Below, piece after piece: positions 25,428-34,207 of a stretch of 64,000 bases of DNA. The stretch is from CAWFXC01 sp963819735 (GTDB lineage Bacteria > Actinomycetota > Acidimicrobiia > IMCC26256 > DASPTH01): positions 434,001 to 498,000 of the forward strand of contig CAWFXC010000001.1 in NCBI GenBank assembly GCA_963819735.1. Reading direction: 5' to 3'. How positions within the stretch are numbered: the first letter of the stretch is position 1; every line of letters begins with the position of its first letter. The notes under the pieces are model-generated. The model had not been told where the DNA came from, made no database searches, and saw only the letters and a list, made by a program, of their open reading frames with translations. The position numbers were made by a program, and so were the translations under genes.

Positions 25428-27905
25428 ATGACCGCGGTGTGGTGTCGGCTGCAAGCCGAGCTGCGCAGTGGATGGCGATCGCTGCTCGTCATCGCGTTGC
25501 TGGTCGGACTCGCCGGCGGCGCGGTGCTCGCAGGCCTGGCGGCGGCGCGCCGGACCGGCTCGGCGTACTCGCGCATGCGCGAATCGACCAATGCCTGGGA
25601 CGTGGAGGTCAATCCCAACAACGGCTCCGACAGCAAACTGACCGTGGCGGCGCTGCGCAAGCTTCCCGGCGTCGAGGCAATCGGTCGGATCGACGGCCTG
25701 ATGCTGTACCCGTCGGTGGTGAAGTCGATGTCCGACGCCTTCAGCCTCCCGCCGATCGTCTACACCGACGACCACGCCACGTACACCATTGGACGTCCGC
25801 TCATGGTCGCCGGCCGCCGGCCTGCCCCCGACGATCCCGACGGCGTCTGGGTCGAGAAGAGCTTCGCCGACTCGCGCCATCTGAAGGTGGGCCAGTCGTT
25901 TTCGTACACGATCCTCACCCCTGCCCTCCTCGAGCAGGCGATGAGCCAACGATCAGAAGCGGACGCGGCCGCGGTGGTGGCCGACGCCCCCGCCGAGCTT
26001 CGCGGTACCGCTCGGATCGAAGGGATCGGCGTGGTGCCCGACGGCGTAGTCGTCGATCCCGGCTACACGCCGGCATCGTTCGTGTTCACGCCCGCGTTCA
26101 AGGCCGCTCATCGCAACCTGCAGAGCCCCTACTGGGGCGCGATGGTCAAGCTGAAGCCGGGGACCGACGTCGACGCGTTCACCGCCCGCGTCCGCGCTTT
26201 GGTTCCGGACGAGTCGATCGCCTTCCAACGTGCGGCAGCCGTCACCGCCGAAGTCGACAACGCCACTGACCCCCAGGTGATCGCGCTGGAGGCCTTCGCC
26301 GCCGTTGCGGCGCTGCTCGGCTTGGTCGTCGTGAGCCAGACCATCTCGCGTCGCCTCCAGGTCGACGCCCGTCACAACTCGACGCTCGCGGCCATCGGCT
26401 TCACCCGGTCGCAGCGCATGGCCGCGTCGATGGCCAAGTCGATGCTCGCGGTGGCGGTCGGAGCGCTGCTCGCGGTGGTAATCACGGTCGTCAGCTCCTC
26501 GGTGGCGCCCGTCGGCGCGGTGCGGATCGCCGAGGTCGATCCCGGCATCACGTTCGACTGGCCGCTGCTCCTGCTGGGCACGCTGGCGCTGGTCATCGTC
26601 GGCGCACTCCTGGCTGCGGTCCCGGCTTGGCGTTCGTCCCGCATCGTCAGCGTCGGCACCGTCGCCCGTCGCTCACGCATCGCGGCCGCGGTCGCCGCCG
26701 CCGGTGGCTCCCTCGCCGCCGTCGTCGGCGTGCGCTTCGCCCTCGAGCGCGGGAACGGTTCCGCGTCGGTGCCGATCCGCACCACGTTGCTCGCCGCGGC
26801 CACTGCGGTCGCGCTCGTCACGACGGTCGTCGTGTTCTCCGCCGGCCTCGATCACCTGGTTGCCACGCCGCGTCTGTACGGATCGGCCTGGGACGGCCAG
26901 ATCGAGTTGGACAATCTCAACTCGTCGAACGACGTCACCACGACCACGCCGGCCGCGGCCGCCGCGGCCCAGGCACGCTTCGTCGATCTCGCCGATCACT
27001 CCGGTTCGATCGCGGCGTCGTCGCTGCTGCAGGTCGGTGAGGTCCGGTCGGGTTCCCTCGCCATCCCCGCCATCGGTCTGGTCCCCCGGCATCCCGCGGT
27101 GCAGCCGACCGTCGACGGCGGCCGGGCCCCGCGTTCACCAAACGAGGTTGCCCTCGGCCAGACGACGATGGATCAGCTCCACACGCGTATCGGCGCGACG
27201 ATTCGCCTCGCCGTCGGCGAACAGGGCCCGGCGCGAGCGGTGCGCGTGGTGGGCCGGGCGATCCTTCCGGGCCTGGCCCCGTATCCCGGGTCCGACAAAG
27301 CCGGACTCGGCGTCGGCGCGCTCTTGACCAATGCCGGTTGGAAGCGTTACAGCACCGACTTCCAGAAGACGGAGTACATCTTCCGCTGGCGACCGGGTCG
27401 GTCGCTGGCCACGCTCACCTCCTCGTTCACGCACTCGGACCCAAAGGAGCTCCCGCTCTCCGTCGACCCGATCAACCGGCCGTCCGGCATCGTCAGCGTC
27501 GAACGACTGCGGGCAACTCCGACACTGCTCGGCGCGCTGGTCGCGGCGTTGCTGGCCGCGGCGGTGGCGAACGCGCTCGTGGTGACGGTCCGACGGCGTC
27601 GCCGCGACCTGGCCGTGCTCCGCACGCTCGGATTCACCGCGGGCGAAGTCGTGCGGACCGTGCTGTGGCAGGCCACCACCGTTGCGGTCGTCGCCGTCGT
27701 CATCGGCATCCCCGTCGGCGTCATCGTCGGGCGATGGTCGTGGACCCTCCTCGCCGACCGGCTGGGTACGATCGCCGATCCCCTCGTCAACGGCGCGGCA
27801 TTGATCGTGGTCGCCGCCGCGGTGTTGCTCCTGAGCAACGCGGTCGGAGTGGTCCCGGGCTTCCGCGCCGCGCGCCACCCCGCGCGGGCGCTCCGGGCCG
27901 AGTGA
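25428..27905 (+). CDS. FtsX-like ABC permease without adjacent ATPase
   Basis: An 825-residue membrane protein with two FtsX/MacB-type permease repeats. An N-terminal segment (LLVIALLVGLAGGAVLAGLAAARR) is followed by a large extracytoplasmic domain, a first three-helix bundle near residues 285-410 (AFAAVAALLGLVVVSQTI onward), a further segment near 450, a second extracytoplasmic domain and a final bundle from about 705 (LGALVAALLAAAVANALVVT), with the conserved RRRRRDLAVLRTLGFTAGEV loop. Such permeases normally pair with an ATPase; none is adjacent. Substrate unknown. Confidence 0.85.
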   Translation: MTAVWCRLQAELRSGWRSLLVIALLVGLAGGAVLAGLAAARRTGSAYSRMRESTNAWDVEVNPNNGSDSKLTVAALRKLPGVEAIGRIDGLMLYPSVVKSMSDAFSLPPIVYTDDHATYTIGRPLMVAGRRPAPDDPDGVWVEKSFADSRHLKVGQSFSYTILTPALLEQAMSQRSEADAAAVVADAPAELRGTARIEGIGVVPDGVVVDPGYTPASFVFTPAFKAAHRNLQSPYWGAMVKLKPGTDVDAFTARVRALVPDESIAFQRAAAVTAEVDNATDPQVIALEAFAAVAALLGLVVVSQTISRRLQVDARHNSTLAAIGFTRSQRMAASMAKSMLAVAVGALLAVVITVVSSSVAPVGAVRIAEVDPGITFDWPLLLLGTLALVIVGALLAAVPAWRSSRIVSVGTVARRSRIAAAVAAAGGSLAAVVGVRFALERGNGSASVPIRTTLLAAATAVALVTTVVVFSAGLDHLVATPRLYGSAWDGQIELDNLNSSNDVTTTTPAAAAAAQARFVDLADHSGSIAASSLLQVGEVRSGSLAIPAIGLVPRHPAVQPTVDGGRAPRSPNEVALGQTTMDQLHTRIGATIRLAVGEQGPARAVRVVGRAILPGLAPYPGSDKAGLGVGALLTNAGWKRYSTDFQKTEYIFRWRPGRSLATLTSSFTHSDPKELPLSVDPINRPSGIVSVERLRATPTLLGALVAALLAAAVANALVVTVRRRRRDLAVLRTLGFTAGEVVRTVLWQATTVAVVAVVIGIPVGVIVGRWSWTLLADRLGTIADPLVNGAALIVVAAAVLLLSNAVGVVPGFRAARHPARALRAE

Positions 27906-28026
27906 GGACGGTCCCGCGGCTCGATGAGCTGCGGGATCGGCACCGCCGGATGCCCACCGCACGCAGTTGCCCGGTGCCCGATACGGTGCCGCACGTCAGC
28001 ACTGCGACCAGGCGAGGAGACCGCGC

Positions 28027-29109
28027 ATGACCGACGCATTCGTCCCCGCGGCTCCCGACGACATCGATGCCCGGTGGCTCGAGACCGCGCTTGCTCCTCG
28101 CTACCCGGGAGTGCGGGTGGCATCGGTGACCGTCACCGAGGTGCGCCAGGTCACCAACACGCACGCGTTCCTGCACATCGACTACGAGGAACGTCACGAC
28201 GCGCCCACCGACGTGTTCTGCAAGATGCTGCCGCTCGACCCGGCCCGCCGCCCGGTGCTCGCCGCGAGCCGAATGGGGACCAAGGAGGTCTTCTTCTACG
28301 ACGGGCTCGCGTCGCACCTCTCGCTGCGCGTGCCCGACGTCTACGTCGCCCGAAACGACCCGAGCGACGAGTCGTTCGTCCTCTTGATGGAGGACCTCCG
28401 TCGTTCCTCGTGTCGGGTCTCCGACGGCACTTGGGGCATCTCGCCCGACTCGGCGGCCGGGGCGCTCGAAGACCTCGCCGCGCTCCACGTCCGCTTCGAA
28501 GACCGACGACGACGCGAGGCCGAGGTGCCGTGGGCGCCCCTCGCCGTCGACGTGCCGGCGCCCGGGTTGGGCCTGCTCCGATACGGCCTCGACCACCACC
28601 GCGATCGGCTGAGCGACGCGTTCGCGGAGACCGCCGAGATCTACATCGAACATCCGGCCGAACTGGTCTCGTTGTGGGCCAACGGACCCGGCCCGGCGAC
28701 TGTGGTCCACGGCGACACCCACATCGGCAACCTGTTCGACGACAACGGGCGCACCGGGTTTCTCGACTGGGGCGTCATCAACGTCACGACACCGCTCCGC
28801 GATGCGGGCTACTTCATCAACATGGCCATGCAGATCGAGGACCGACGCGCCCACCAGCGCGACCTCCTGCGTCACTATCTCGACGCCCGCGTCGCATTGG
28901 GCGGCGAGCCGATCGGATGGAACGACGCCTGGAAGGCGCATCGACTGCACGCGCTCTATTGCGTGGTCGCCGCGTGCTCGATCGCCACGTTTCCAGCCGA
29001 CGCGCCGGCGCGACGTCAGATCTTCGCCAACGCCTTCCTGGCTCGGGTCGAAGCGGCGATCGACGATCTCGAATCGCTCGACGCCCTCCGTTCGGTGCGC
29101 GGCGGCTGA
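28027..29109 (+). CDS. Phosphotransferase (APH/ecdysteroid-kinase-like) family protein
   Basis: A 360-residue protein-kinase-fold phosphotransferase. The catalytic loop is VVHGDTHIGNLFDD (about residues 232-245) and the metal-binding motif FLDWGVIN follows; N-lobe lysine is in VFCKMLPL and the hinge in FVLLMEDL. Actinobacteria carry many such paralogues near acyl-CoA metabolism genes, and here an acyl-CoA ligase follows. An AGGAG about seven bases before the ATG sets the start. The acceptor substrate is unknown. Confidence 0.83.
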   Translation: MTDAFVPAAPDDIDARWLETALAPRYPGVRVASVTVTEVRQVTNTHAFLHIDYEERHDAPTDVFCKMLPLDPARRPVLAASRMGTKEVFFYDGLASHLSLRVPDVYVARNDPSDESFVLLMEDLRRSSCRVSDGTWGISPDSAAGALEDLAALHVRFEDRRRREAEVPWAPLAVDVPAPGLGLLRYGLDHHRDRLSDAFAETAEIYIEHPAELVSLWANGPGPATVVHGDTHIGNLFDDNGRTGFLDWGVINVTTPLRDAGYFINMAMQIEDRRAHQRDLLRHYLDARVALGGEPIGWNDAWKAHRLHALYCVVAACSIATFPADAPARRQIFANAFLARVEAAIDDLESLDALRSVRGG

Positions 29110-29201
29110 CGGCGTGCACTCGCACATTCAGGTACCGAGATGATTAGCTCGGGGGTCCCGGCCGCCCAGCCCGTGTCGGAGCAGAGGGAGTTGCCCGAAT
29201 C

Positions 29202-30677
29202 GTGGTGACAGAATCGGTTTCGTACGGTCATCGGCTCACGATGCTCGCCGAACAACACCCCGACGAGGTCGCAGTGACCTTCGCCGCCGAGGACCACGCC
29301 GAGACACCGGTCACGTGGCGCGAGCTCGAGCGACGCTCGAACCAGATGGCGCACTACTTCGAGTCGCGCGGACTCGGCGACGGCGACATGATCGTGGTCG
29401 CGTTGCGCAACTCCCTCGAGCACCTCTTTTCCGTGTTCGGTGCGTGGAAGGTCGGCGTGTCGGTGTTGCCGTTGCGCTGGGACCTCCCGGAGTGGGAACG
29501 CGACCGGCTGCTGGAGATCGCGGGCGCGTCGCTGGTCGTCGCGGAATGGGACAACCCCGCGCCGGGCACCGTGTCACCGGAGGAGATCCGGGCCACGACC
29601 GACCGCCCGACCGCACCCCCCCACCCCGAACGAATTCCTGCGTACACCCGCCTGATCGCCACATCGGGTGCCACCGGCACGCCGAAGATCGTGGTCACGC
29701 CGTCGCCCGGGGTGATGACTACCGACGATCTCCTGACCAAGGTGGCCAGCCCGAGCGCGGGCAAGACGGTCCTCACCACGTCGCCGCTGTACCACGTGAA
29801 CGGGTGGGCGTACGCCTACGACGCGCTGCTCCAGGAGTCGCCGATCGTGCTGATGGAACGCTTCGACGCCGCCCTCGCGGTCGACCTGATCGAGAAGCAC
29901 CGCATCTCGTTCACGGTGATGGTGCCGACGATGCTGCTCCGCGTCGCGCGCCTCGACGACGTGGCATCGCGCGACTTCAGCAGCATCGAGCGCATCGTGT
30001 ACGGCGGTGCATCGATCCCGGAATGGGTCGCGCGCGCGTGGTTCGATCTCGTCTCTCCGGAGCGATTCTGCTTCAGCTACGGAGGGAGCGAAGGACACGG
30101 CCTGGTGATGTGCACCGGCGACCAGTGGCTCGAACACATCGGCACCGTCGGGCTACCCCTCGAAAGCGACGTGAAGATCCTCGACGAGCACGGCAACGAA
30201 GTACCCACGGGCCAGATCGGCGAGATCTTCCTGCGCTCGCACGACGACGGTCCCCGATACCAATACATCGGGCAACCCACACCCGACGGGACACCCGACG
30301 GCTTCGCCTCGTTCGGCGACATGGGCCACGTCGACGAGGACGGTTTCGTCTACATCGCGGACCGTCGCCGCGACATGATCGTGTCCGGCGGCGCGAACGT
30401 GTACCCGGCCGAGGTCGAGGCGGTGATCTCGGAGCACCCGGGCGTCGTCGACGTCGTCGTGATCGGTCTTCCCGATCCCGAGTGGGGTCACCGGGTGCAC
30501 GCGATCGTGCAACCCCAAGACGGCGCGGACGCTCCCGACCCCGAGGAGCTGCGCGCACACTGCAAGACTCGGCTCGCGTCTTACAAGGTGCCGAAGACGT
30601 TCGAGTCGGTGGAGCGCATTCCCCGCTCGGCGGCGGGAAAGGTCAACCGCTCGGCGCTCGTCGACGCGCGCGCGTGA
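29202..30677 (+). CDS. AMP-binding acyl-CoA ligase/synthetase
   Basis: A 491-residue ANL-superfamily enzyme that adenylates a carboxylic acid and transfers it to CoA. The phosphate loop is ATSGATGTPKIVV (T in place of the usual second Thr is A), A5-like motif FCFSYGGSEGHG, A7 GDMGHVDEDGFVYIADRRRDMIVSGGANVYP and the C-terminal lysine in RSAAGKVNRSAL. It is shorter than FadD5-type ligases but complete. GTG start. The acid substrate cannot be fixed from sequence. Confidence 0.87.
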   Translation: MVTESVSYGHRLTMLAEQHPDEVAVTFAAEDHAETPVTWRELERRSNQMAHYFESRGLGDGDMIVVALRNSLEHLFSVFGAWKVGVSVLPLRWDLPEWERDRLLEIAGASLVVAEWDNPAPGTVSPEEIRATTDRPTAPPHPERIPAYTRLIATSGATGTPKIVVTPSPGVMTTDDLLTKVASPSAGKTVLTTSPLYHVNGWAYAYDALLQESPIVLMERFDAALAVDLIEKHRISFTVMVPTMLLRVARLDDVASRDFSSIERIVYGGASIPEWVARAWFDLVSPERFCFSYGGSEGHGLVMCTGDQWLEHIGTVGLPLESDVKILDEHGNEVPTGQIGEIFLRSHDDGPRYQYIGQPTPDGTPDGFASFGDMGHVDEDGFVYIADRRRDMIVSGGANVYPAEVEAVISEHPGVVDVVVIGLPDPEWGHRVHAIVQPQDGADAPDPEELRAHCKTRLASYKVPKTFESVERIPRSAAGKVNRSALVDARA

Positions 30678-30695
30678 GCGTCGACGCTCGCCGCG

Positions 30696-31547
30696 TCACA
30701 TCGCGCGGCTGGGATCGAGGGTGCCTTCGACTCCGCGCGCCATGCTGTCCTGGGCGAAGGTCGACACCAACGTCCCGTCCTGCGTGAACACGGCTCCCGA
30801 ACCGAAGACCCGACCCCGCCCGGCATAACTCGCTTCTTGGGCGATGAGGAGCCACTGCCCGACGTCGAACTGCTCGTGGAAGTGCGTCGTGTGCGAGATC
30901 ACGCCGGTGGAGATCGAGACGTGCGCATCCGAGATGTTCACGACGTCGGCATGCGGACGCAGTGCCAGACCGATGATCGAGCCGGGCTGGCCCCACGCGA
31001 GCGCGGCCTGATTCGCGGCGATCGACTCATACGACGCGGAATTGCGCACCCACGAGTACAGCGCCGGTGATCCGTCGGCCGACGTGGCGTCCGGCCACTC
31101 GACCGAGCGGACCTCGGATCCGGGGAACGCGACCGAGGTCTGATCCGCGGTGAGGGAGTCGGGCATCGGCACGTCGGGCATCTCCGGCCCGTGCCGGACC
31201 AGATCCGGCTCGACCGTGTTGAGAAGGACGAGGCTCCGGGAGAGCAGCCGATCGCCTTGGAAAGCCGTGACGGTGTCACTGGCCCAGGCGCGGCCGGCGT
31301 GCATGGCGTCGAGCTGCAACTCGATCGGTCCCGCGCTGTAGGTGCCGGCCCGGGCGAAGATCGCGTGGATCGACTTGACCTCCTTGGCGCCGCCCGCCGC
31401 CGCGCTCGACGCCATGATCATCTGGGCCAGGAGCTGCCCACTGAACACGATGTCGCGGCCCTCGGGATCATCGGTCGGGTGCGGCGCGGTGAAGCGGCCC
31501 TCCCCGAGACCCGTGACGGTCAGGACTGCGGGCAATTGCTCGGACAT
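30696..31547 (-). CDS. Acyl-CoA thioesterase (TesB/double hot-dog type)
   Basis: A 283-residue double hot-dog protein. The first hot-dog contains DIVFSGQLLAQMIMASSAAAGGAKEVKSIHAIFARAG split around the active-site region, the second ends with HFHEQFDVGQWLLIAQEASYAGRGRVFGSGAVFTQDGTLVSTFAQD, typical of TesB-like enzymes. An AGGAG five bases ahead supports the ATG at 31547 rather than the long upstream extension. It converges with the acyl-CoA ligase gene 18 bases away, a lipid-metabolism pairing. Confidence 0.85.
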   Translation of the reverse strand: MSEQLPAVLTVTGLGEGRFTAPHPTDDPEGRDIVFSGQLLAQMIMASSAAAGGAKEVKSIHAIFARAGTYSAGPIELQLDAMHAGRAWASDTVTAFQGDRLLSRSLVLLNTVEPDLVRHGPEMPDVPMPDSLTADQTSVAFPGSEVRSVEWPDATSADGSPALYSWVRNSASYESIAANQAALAWGQPGSIIGLALRPHADVVNISDAHVSISTGVISHTTHFHEQFDVGQWLLIAQEASYAGRGRVFGSGAVFTQDGTLVSTFAQDSMARGVEGTLDPSRAM

Positions 31548-31690
31548 GAAGCTCCTCGTGGTACCGGTTCGCAACGAACGTGGAGTCGCGGCACGAAACG
31601 CGGGGCCGCGCACGCACGTATTCAACCCCAGATCACCCCGGGACCCGTGGGATCGCGCGCTTTCGCCCGCGGCGATGTCGGCGGCGGACC

Positions 31691-32104
31691 TCAGGCGCAG
31701 TTCACGCATCGTTGCGCCGTGAGAATCGCCTCGAGTCGCTCGGCCCCGATGTCTGCACCACAGTGCTCGCAGGTTCCGAACGTTCCGGCCTCCACCCTTG
31801 CCTCGGCCGCGTCGAGCGCCTCGAGCTGGCGTTGTGCCCGCTCGAGGAAGCCGATCACCTGCGCACGCTCGAAGGCGAGCGTGGTGCCCTCGGGATCATG
31901 CTCGTCGTCGATGTTGGTGGAATCGGCGGACTCGACCATGTCGTCGAGTACTCGAACGAGCGCGGCAGTCCGCGAACGGACTGCGCGTCGCTCTCGGTCG
32001 ATTCGGGCACGCGCGGCCGTCCGTTCATCCGCTGTTCGCATGTCGCCGCGAACGCTGCGGGGTGTCGCGTTCATTCCGCCGTTCGGGCTCCCACCGCCGC
32101 TCAC
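31691..32104 (-). CDS. TraR/DksA-type zinc-finger protein
   Basis: A protein of up to 137 residues with a coiled-coil of two helices (RARIDRERRAVRSRTAALVRVLDD and FERAQVIGFLERAQRQLEALDAAEARV) closed by a four-Cys zinc finger CEHCGADIGAERLEAILTAQ...CVNC. The acidic tip DDEHDPEG between the helices matches the DksA/TraR layout that reaches into the RNA polymerase secondary channel. GTG at 32104 has AAGGAG immediately before it; ATG at 32074 is an alternative. It begins 21 bases after the TROVE gene stop, so it is probably the last gene of the RNA-repair transcription unit. Confidence 0.85.
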   Translation of the reverse strand: MSGGGSPNGGMNATPRSVRGDMRTADERTAARARIDRERRAVRSRTAALVRVLDDMVESADSTNIDDEHDPEGTTLAFERAQVIGFLERAQRQLEALDAAEARVEAGTFGTCEHCGADIGAERLEAILTAQRCVNCA

Positions 32105-32125
32105 CTCCTTCCCACCTTTGCACCC

Positions 32126-33712
32126 TCAGAACGGCCAGTCCGCGTCACGCTCGTGCTCGAGCACGTTCATGGTCGTGAACGACGCGTCGGTGAAGCCCCC
32201 GAGCGTGTAGCGGCCGCGCTCACCCGTGGGCAGAGCCGACGGGCGGTAACCGGCGAGGTTGAACGTGTAGATCACGGGTACGTGGTCGAGCCGCACCTTC
32301 CCTGCGTCGTGCTGCTGATCGTCGGTGAAGATCACCGCACGACGATGACGGCGCGGATCGAACCACCGCGCGATGGCGGTGTGACCGTACGTCGAGTGGC
32401 CGACCGAACCGATCGAGTCCACCACCCGGGCGACGCCCGACAGCACCGAAGTACCGGCCAGGCCCATGACGAGCGCGTTGCCTGCGCCGTAGATCGCGAC
32501 GTCCACGTTGTCGGCGCGCTTGGCCGTCGCCATTGCCATGACCGCCGCGACTTCGACGCGCCGGAGCTTCGACCGGTTCGCCACGGTTGCCGTCATCGAG
32601 CTCGACGTGTCAATCACCACGAGCGTGCCATCGAGCGTAGGCACGTTCGCGACCGTGAGATCGAGGGTGCGGCCGAGCGCGCGCTTCCAGGCGTCCGACG
32701 GCGCATGCCGGTACGCCGCCCAGACCTGGTACGGGAACAGGCGCGCCTTCGCCACCTCACCAGCGTCGGTGATCGTCGCGATGACCGCATCGATGGCGGC
32801 ATCGCCGATGCCCGCCTCGTCGAAGTTGCGCAGGTTGCGCAGCAGCGCCATCGCGCCCATCGACGGGATCACCGCCTCCCACGCCTCCGCGTCCATGCCG
32901 CCCGGCAGCCAGCCCGACAGCCGCTCCCACGAGATGCCCGCGCCCGCGAGCGCGGCCGGGCCACGCTGCCGGAGCAGCGTCCGGCGCTCGTCGGCGGGGG
33001 TCGCGTCGAACGCGGCCGCCGCGGCGAGCACTGGGAGCACCGACGGGTCGGCGACCGCGTCGGCGTGGTGCCGACGGTCGAGGAGGTACTTGAACAGCGC
33101 GGACTGCGCCGCGTCACGCGGCGACGGGTGCACGAGCTCCACGACGTCGGCCATGCGGGTCTGACGCGCGAGACCGTCGTACCGGAGCACCGCCCGTTCG
33201 GTGTAGAGCCGGCGCACCGCGTCGGCAACACCGCGCTTGATCGGCATCGGGATGTGGCGACCGTGCGTCGTCAGCCAGTAGCCGATCATCTCCGCGGGCT
33301 CGTCCGGGCGCTGCAGGGAGCGCGCGACCACCGACCGACCGCCGGCGCCACCCGCGGCGACATACTCCGCGGCCATGACGACCGCGGGCGATCGCATCAG
33401 CATCGTCTCGCGCAGATACTGCGCGAGCCCCACATGGCCGTCGCCGGCGTCGTCGCCGGCGATGAACGCGGGATCCGCGACAGTCACCTCGTGGACGAGG
33501 TCGACGAAGCGCGCATCGCGCGCCTCGGCCCGCTCGTAGAACGTGTCCTCACCGACCATGTTGGTTGCGGCGAGGAGAAACAGATCCGACTTCGCGTCGC
33601 GCGCGTACCCGACACCGCGTTCGTGGGTGAACACGCGCGCCGCGCGCGTGCGGATCGGCGCGGTCAGATTCGTGCGGCGCGGGTGCCGCCGGGTGCCCGA
33701 GAACTTGGCCAT
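32126..33712 (-). CDS. rsr: Ro60-family TROVE domain protein with VWA domain
   Basis: A 528-residue orthologue of the Ro autoantigen/Rsr. The HEAT-repeat TROVE ring covers about residues 25-355 (ERGVGYARDAKSDLFLLAAT, TTHGRHIPMPIKRGVADAVRRLY, LRNLRNFDEAGIGD), and the von Willebrand A domain (about 360-520) has a complete MIDAS start VVIDTSSSM followed by GHTAIARW and FTDDQQHD. Ro rings bind misfolded RNA ends in the cavity and Y RNAs on the outer surface. Two predicted Y RNAs lie directly upstream on the same strand, and RtcB and tRNA genes beyond them, so a role in RNA surveillance coupled to repair is inferred. The ATG at 33712 excludes upstream RNA-gene sequence read as protein. Confidence 0.93.
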   Translation of the reverse strand: MAKFSGTRRHPRRTNLTAPIRTRAARVFTHERGVGYARDAKSDLFLLAATNMVGEDTFYERAEARDARFVDLVHEVTVADPAFIAGDDAGDGHVGLAQYLRETMLMRSPAVVMAAEYVAAGGAGGRSVVARSLQRPDEPAEMIGYWLTTHGRHIPMPIKRGVADAVRRLYTERAVLRYDGLARQTRMADVVELVHPSPRDAAQSALFKYLLDRRHHADAVADPSVLPVLAAAAAFDATPADERRTLLRQRGPAALAGAGISWERLSGWLPGGMDAEAWEAVIPSMGAMALLRNLRNFDEAGIGDAAIDAVIATITDAGEVAKARLFPYQVWAAYRHAPSDAWKRALGRTLDLTVANVPTLDGTLVVIDTSSSMTATVANRSKLRRVEVAAVMAMATAKRADNVDVAIYGAGNALVMGLAGTSVLSGVARVVDSIGSVGHSTYGHTAIARWFDPRRHRRAVIFTDDQQHDAGKVRLDHVPVIYTFNLAGYRPSALPTGERGRYTLGGFTDASFTTMNVLEHERDADWPF

Positions 33713-33755
33713 GTCGTTGAACCTCGTTGTGTGCGGTGCATGTGGTTGGGAACGG

Positions 33756-33855
33756 CCGGTCAGAGAACCGAGTGGACGAGCAACGCCGATTCGAACGGCA
33801 AGGCCCGAAGGCCCTTCAGCCAAAGGAAGTACGCCCATCCGTCGCAACTGACCGG
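33756..33855 (-). ncRNA. Predicted Y RNA 1 (tRNA-like module with UUCG-capped arm)
   Basis: A 100-nt RNA, 43 bases upstream of the TROVE gene. Its ends form a perfect 8-bp helix (CCGGTCAG with CTGACCGG). Inside, in normal tRNA order, are TA, a D arm (CTTC, loop CTTTGGCT, GAAG), a short GGCC-TTCG-GGCC hairpin in place of the anticodon arm, and a canonical T arm (TGCCG, loop TTCGAAT, CGGCG). The strands next to the terminal helix carry TTGCG (5') and GGTTCT (3'), motifs repeated at the same places in Y RNA 2. Bacterial Y RNAs encoded beside Ro60 genes typically combine a Ro-binding helix with a tRNA-like domain, which this matches. Confidence 0.8.
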
Positions 33856-33862
33856 AGATGAG

Positions 33863-33996
33863 ATCGGCCTGAGAACCAGGGCGGCAGAGGACACTGTCCG
33901 GTGCTCTGCCAATTGAGCTACGCCCATCGGGCGGCGGGACTCGAACCCGCAACCTCAGGATCCATGAAGGAACCCCCACCTGCGCAGCAGGCCGAT
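33863..33996 (-). ncRNA. Predicted Y RNA 2 (tRNA-like module in permuted order)
   Basis: A 134-nt RNA seven bases upstream of Y RNA 1. The ends pair as a perfect 9-bp helix (ATCGGCCTG with CAGGCCGAT), flanked internally by CTGCG (5') and GGTTCT (3') exactly as in Y RNA 1. The module reads T arm (GCGGG, loop TTCGAGT, CCCGC; 33934-33950), then a closed acceptor-like hairpin CGCCC-GAT-GGGCG (33921-33933), TA, then a D arm (GCTC, loop AATTGGCA, GAGC; 33903-33918). Thus the tRNA elements are circularly permuted, with the terminal helix where the anticodon stem would be. Competing hairpins (for example GGCAGAG with CTCTGCC) are possible. Confidence 0.72.
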
Positions 33997-34016
33997 TTCG
34001 ACTGTCAAGGTGCGGA

Positions 34017-34035
34017 ACAACTGCAGAGGCATCGT
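34017..34035. repeat. 19-bp inverted repeat, left copy
   Basis: ACAACTGCAGAGGCATCGT here is the exact reverse complement of 36582-36600. The two copies bracket rtcB and 15 of the 16 tRNA genes; the motif TTGACA (minus strand) is close to both. It lies in the 40-base gap between tRNA-Gln and Y RNA 2. Function unknown: a recombination footprint, processing signal or regulatory site are possible. Confidence 0.8.
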
Positions 34036-34036
34036 G

Positions 34037-34111
34037 TGGCTGCGAGGCCAGGGTTCGAACCCGGAGCTCCTGCTTCAGAGGCAGGCGTGGTACCAGTTCC
34101 ACCACCTCGCA
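34037..34111 (-). tRNA. tRNA-Gln(CTG)
   Basis: Acceptor TGCGAGG/CCTCGCA, D arm GTGG...CCAC with GG in the loop, anticodon stem CCTGC/GCAGG with loop CTCTGAA (U33 present), T loop TTCGAAC. CCA is encoded. Reads CAG. Lowest tRNA of the array, next to Y RNA 2. Confidence 0.93.
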
Positions 34112-34123
34112 CGGACCGCGTCG

Positions 34124-34198
34124 TGGTCTGGACGGAGAGATTCGAACTCCCAACCCCCGGCGTCCGATGCCGGTGCGCTCCCGTTGCGCCACGTCCAG
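34124..34198 (-). tRNA. tRNA-Pro(CGG)
   Basis: Acceptor CTGGACG/CGTCCAG, D arm GCGC...GCGC, anticodon stem CCGGC/GCCGG with loop ATCGGAC, T arm GGGAG-TTCGAAT-CTCTC with one G-U pair. CCA encoded. Reads CCG. Confidence 0.93.
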
Positions 34199-34207
34199 TT
34201 GCTGCTT

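Noticed and set aside
33903..33950. A functional circularly permuted tRNA gene
   Set aside because: T arm, acceptor and D arm are in permuted order, but the anticodon halves do not pair and the flanking helix with shared motifs supports a Y RNA.
33925..33996. A tRNA with anticodon TCA (selenocysteine or opal suppressor)
   Set aside because: CTTCATG could be read as an anticodon loop with TCA, but the stem has a T-T mismatch, the 5' half is missing, and the segment is better explained as part of Y RNA 2.
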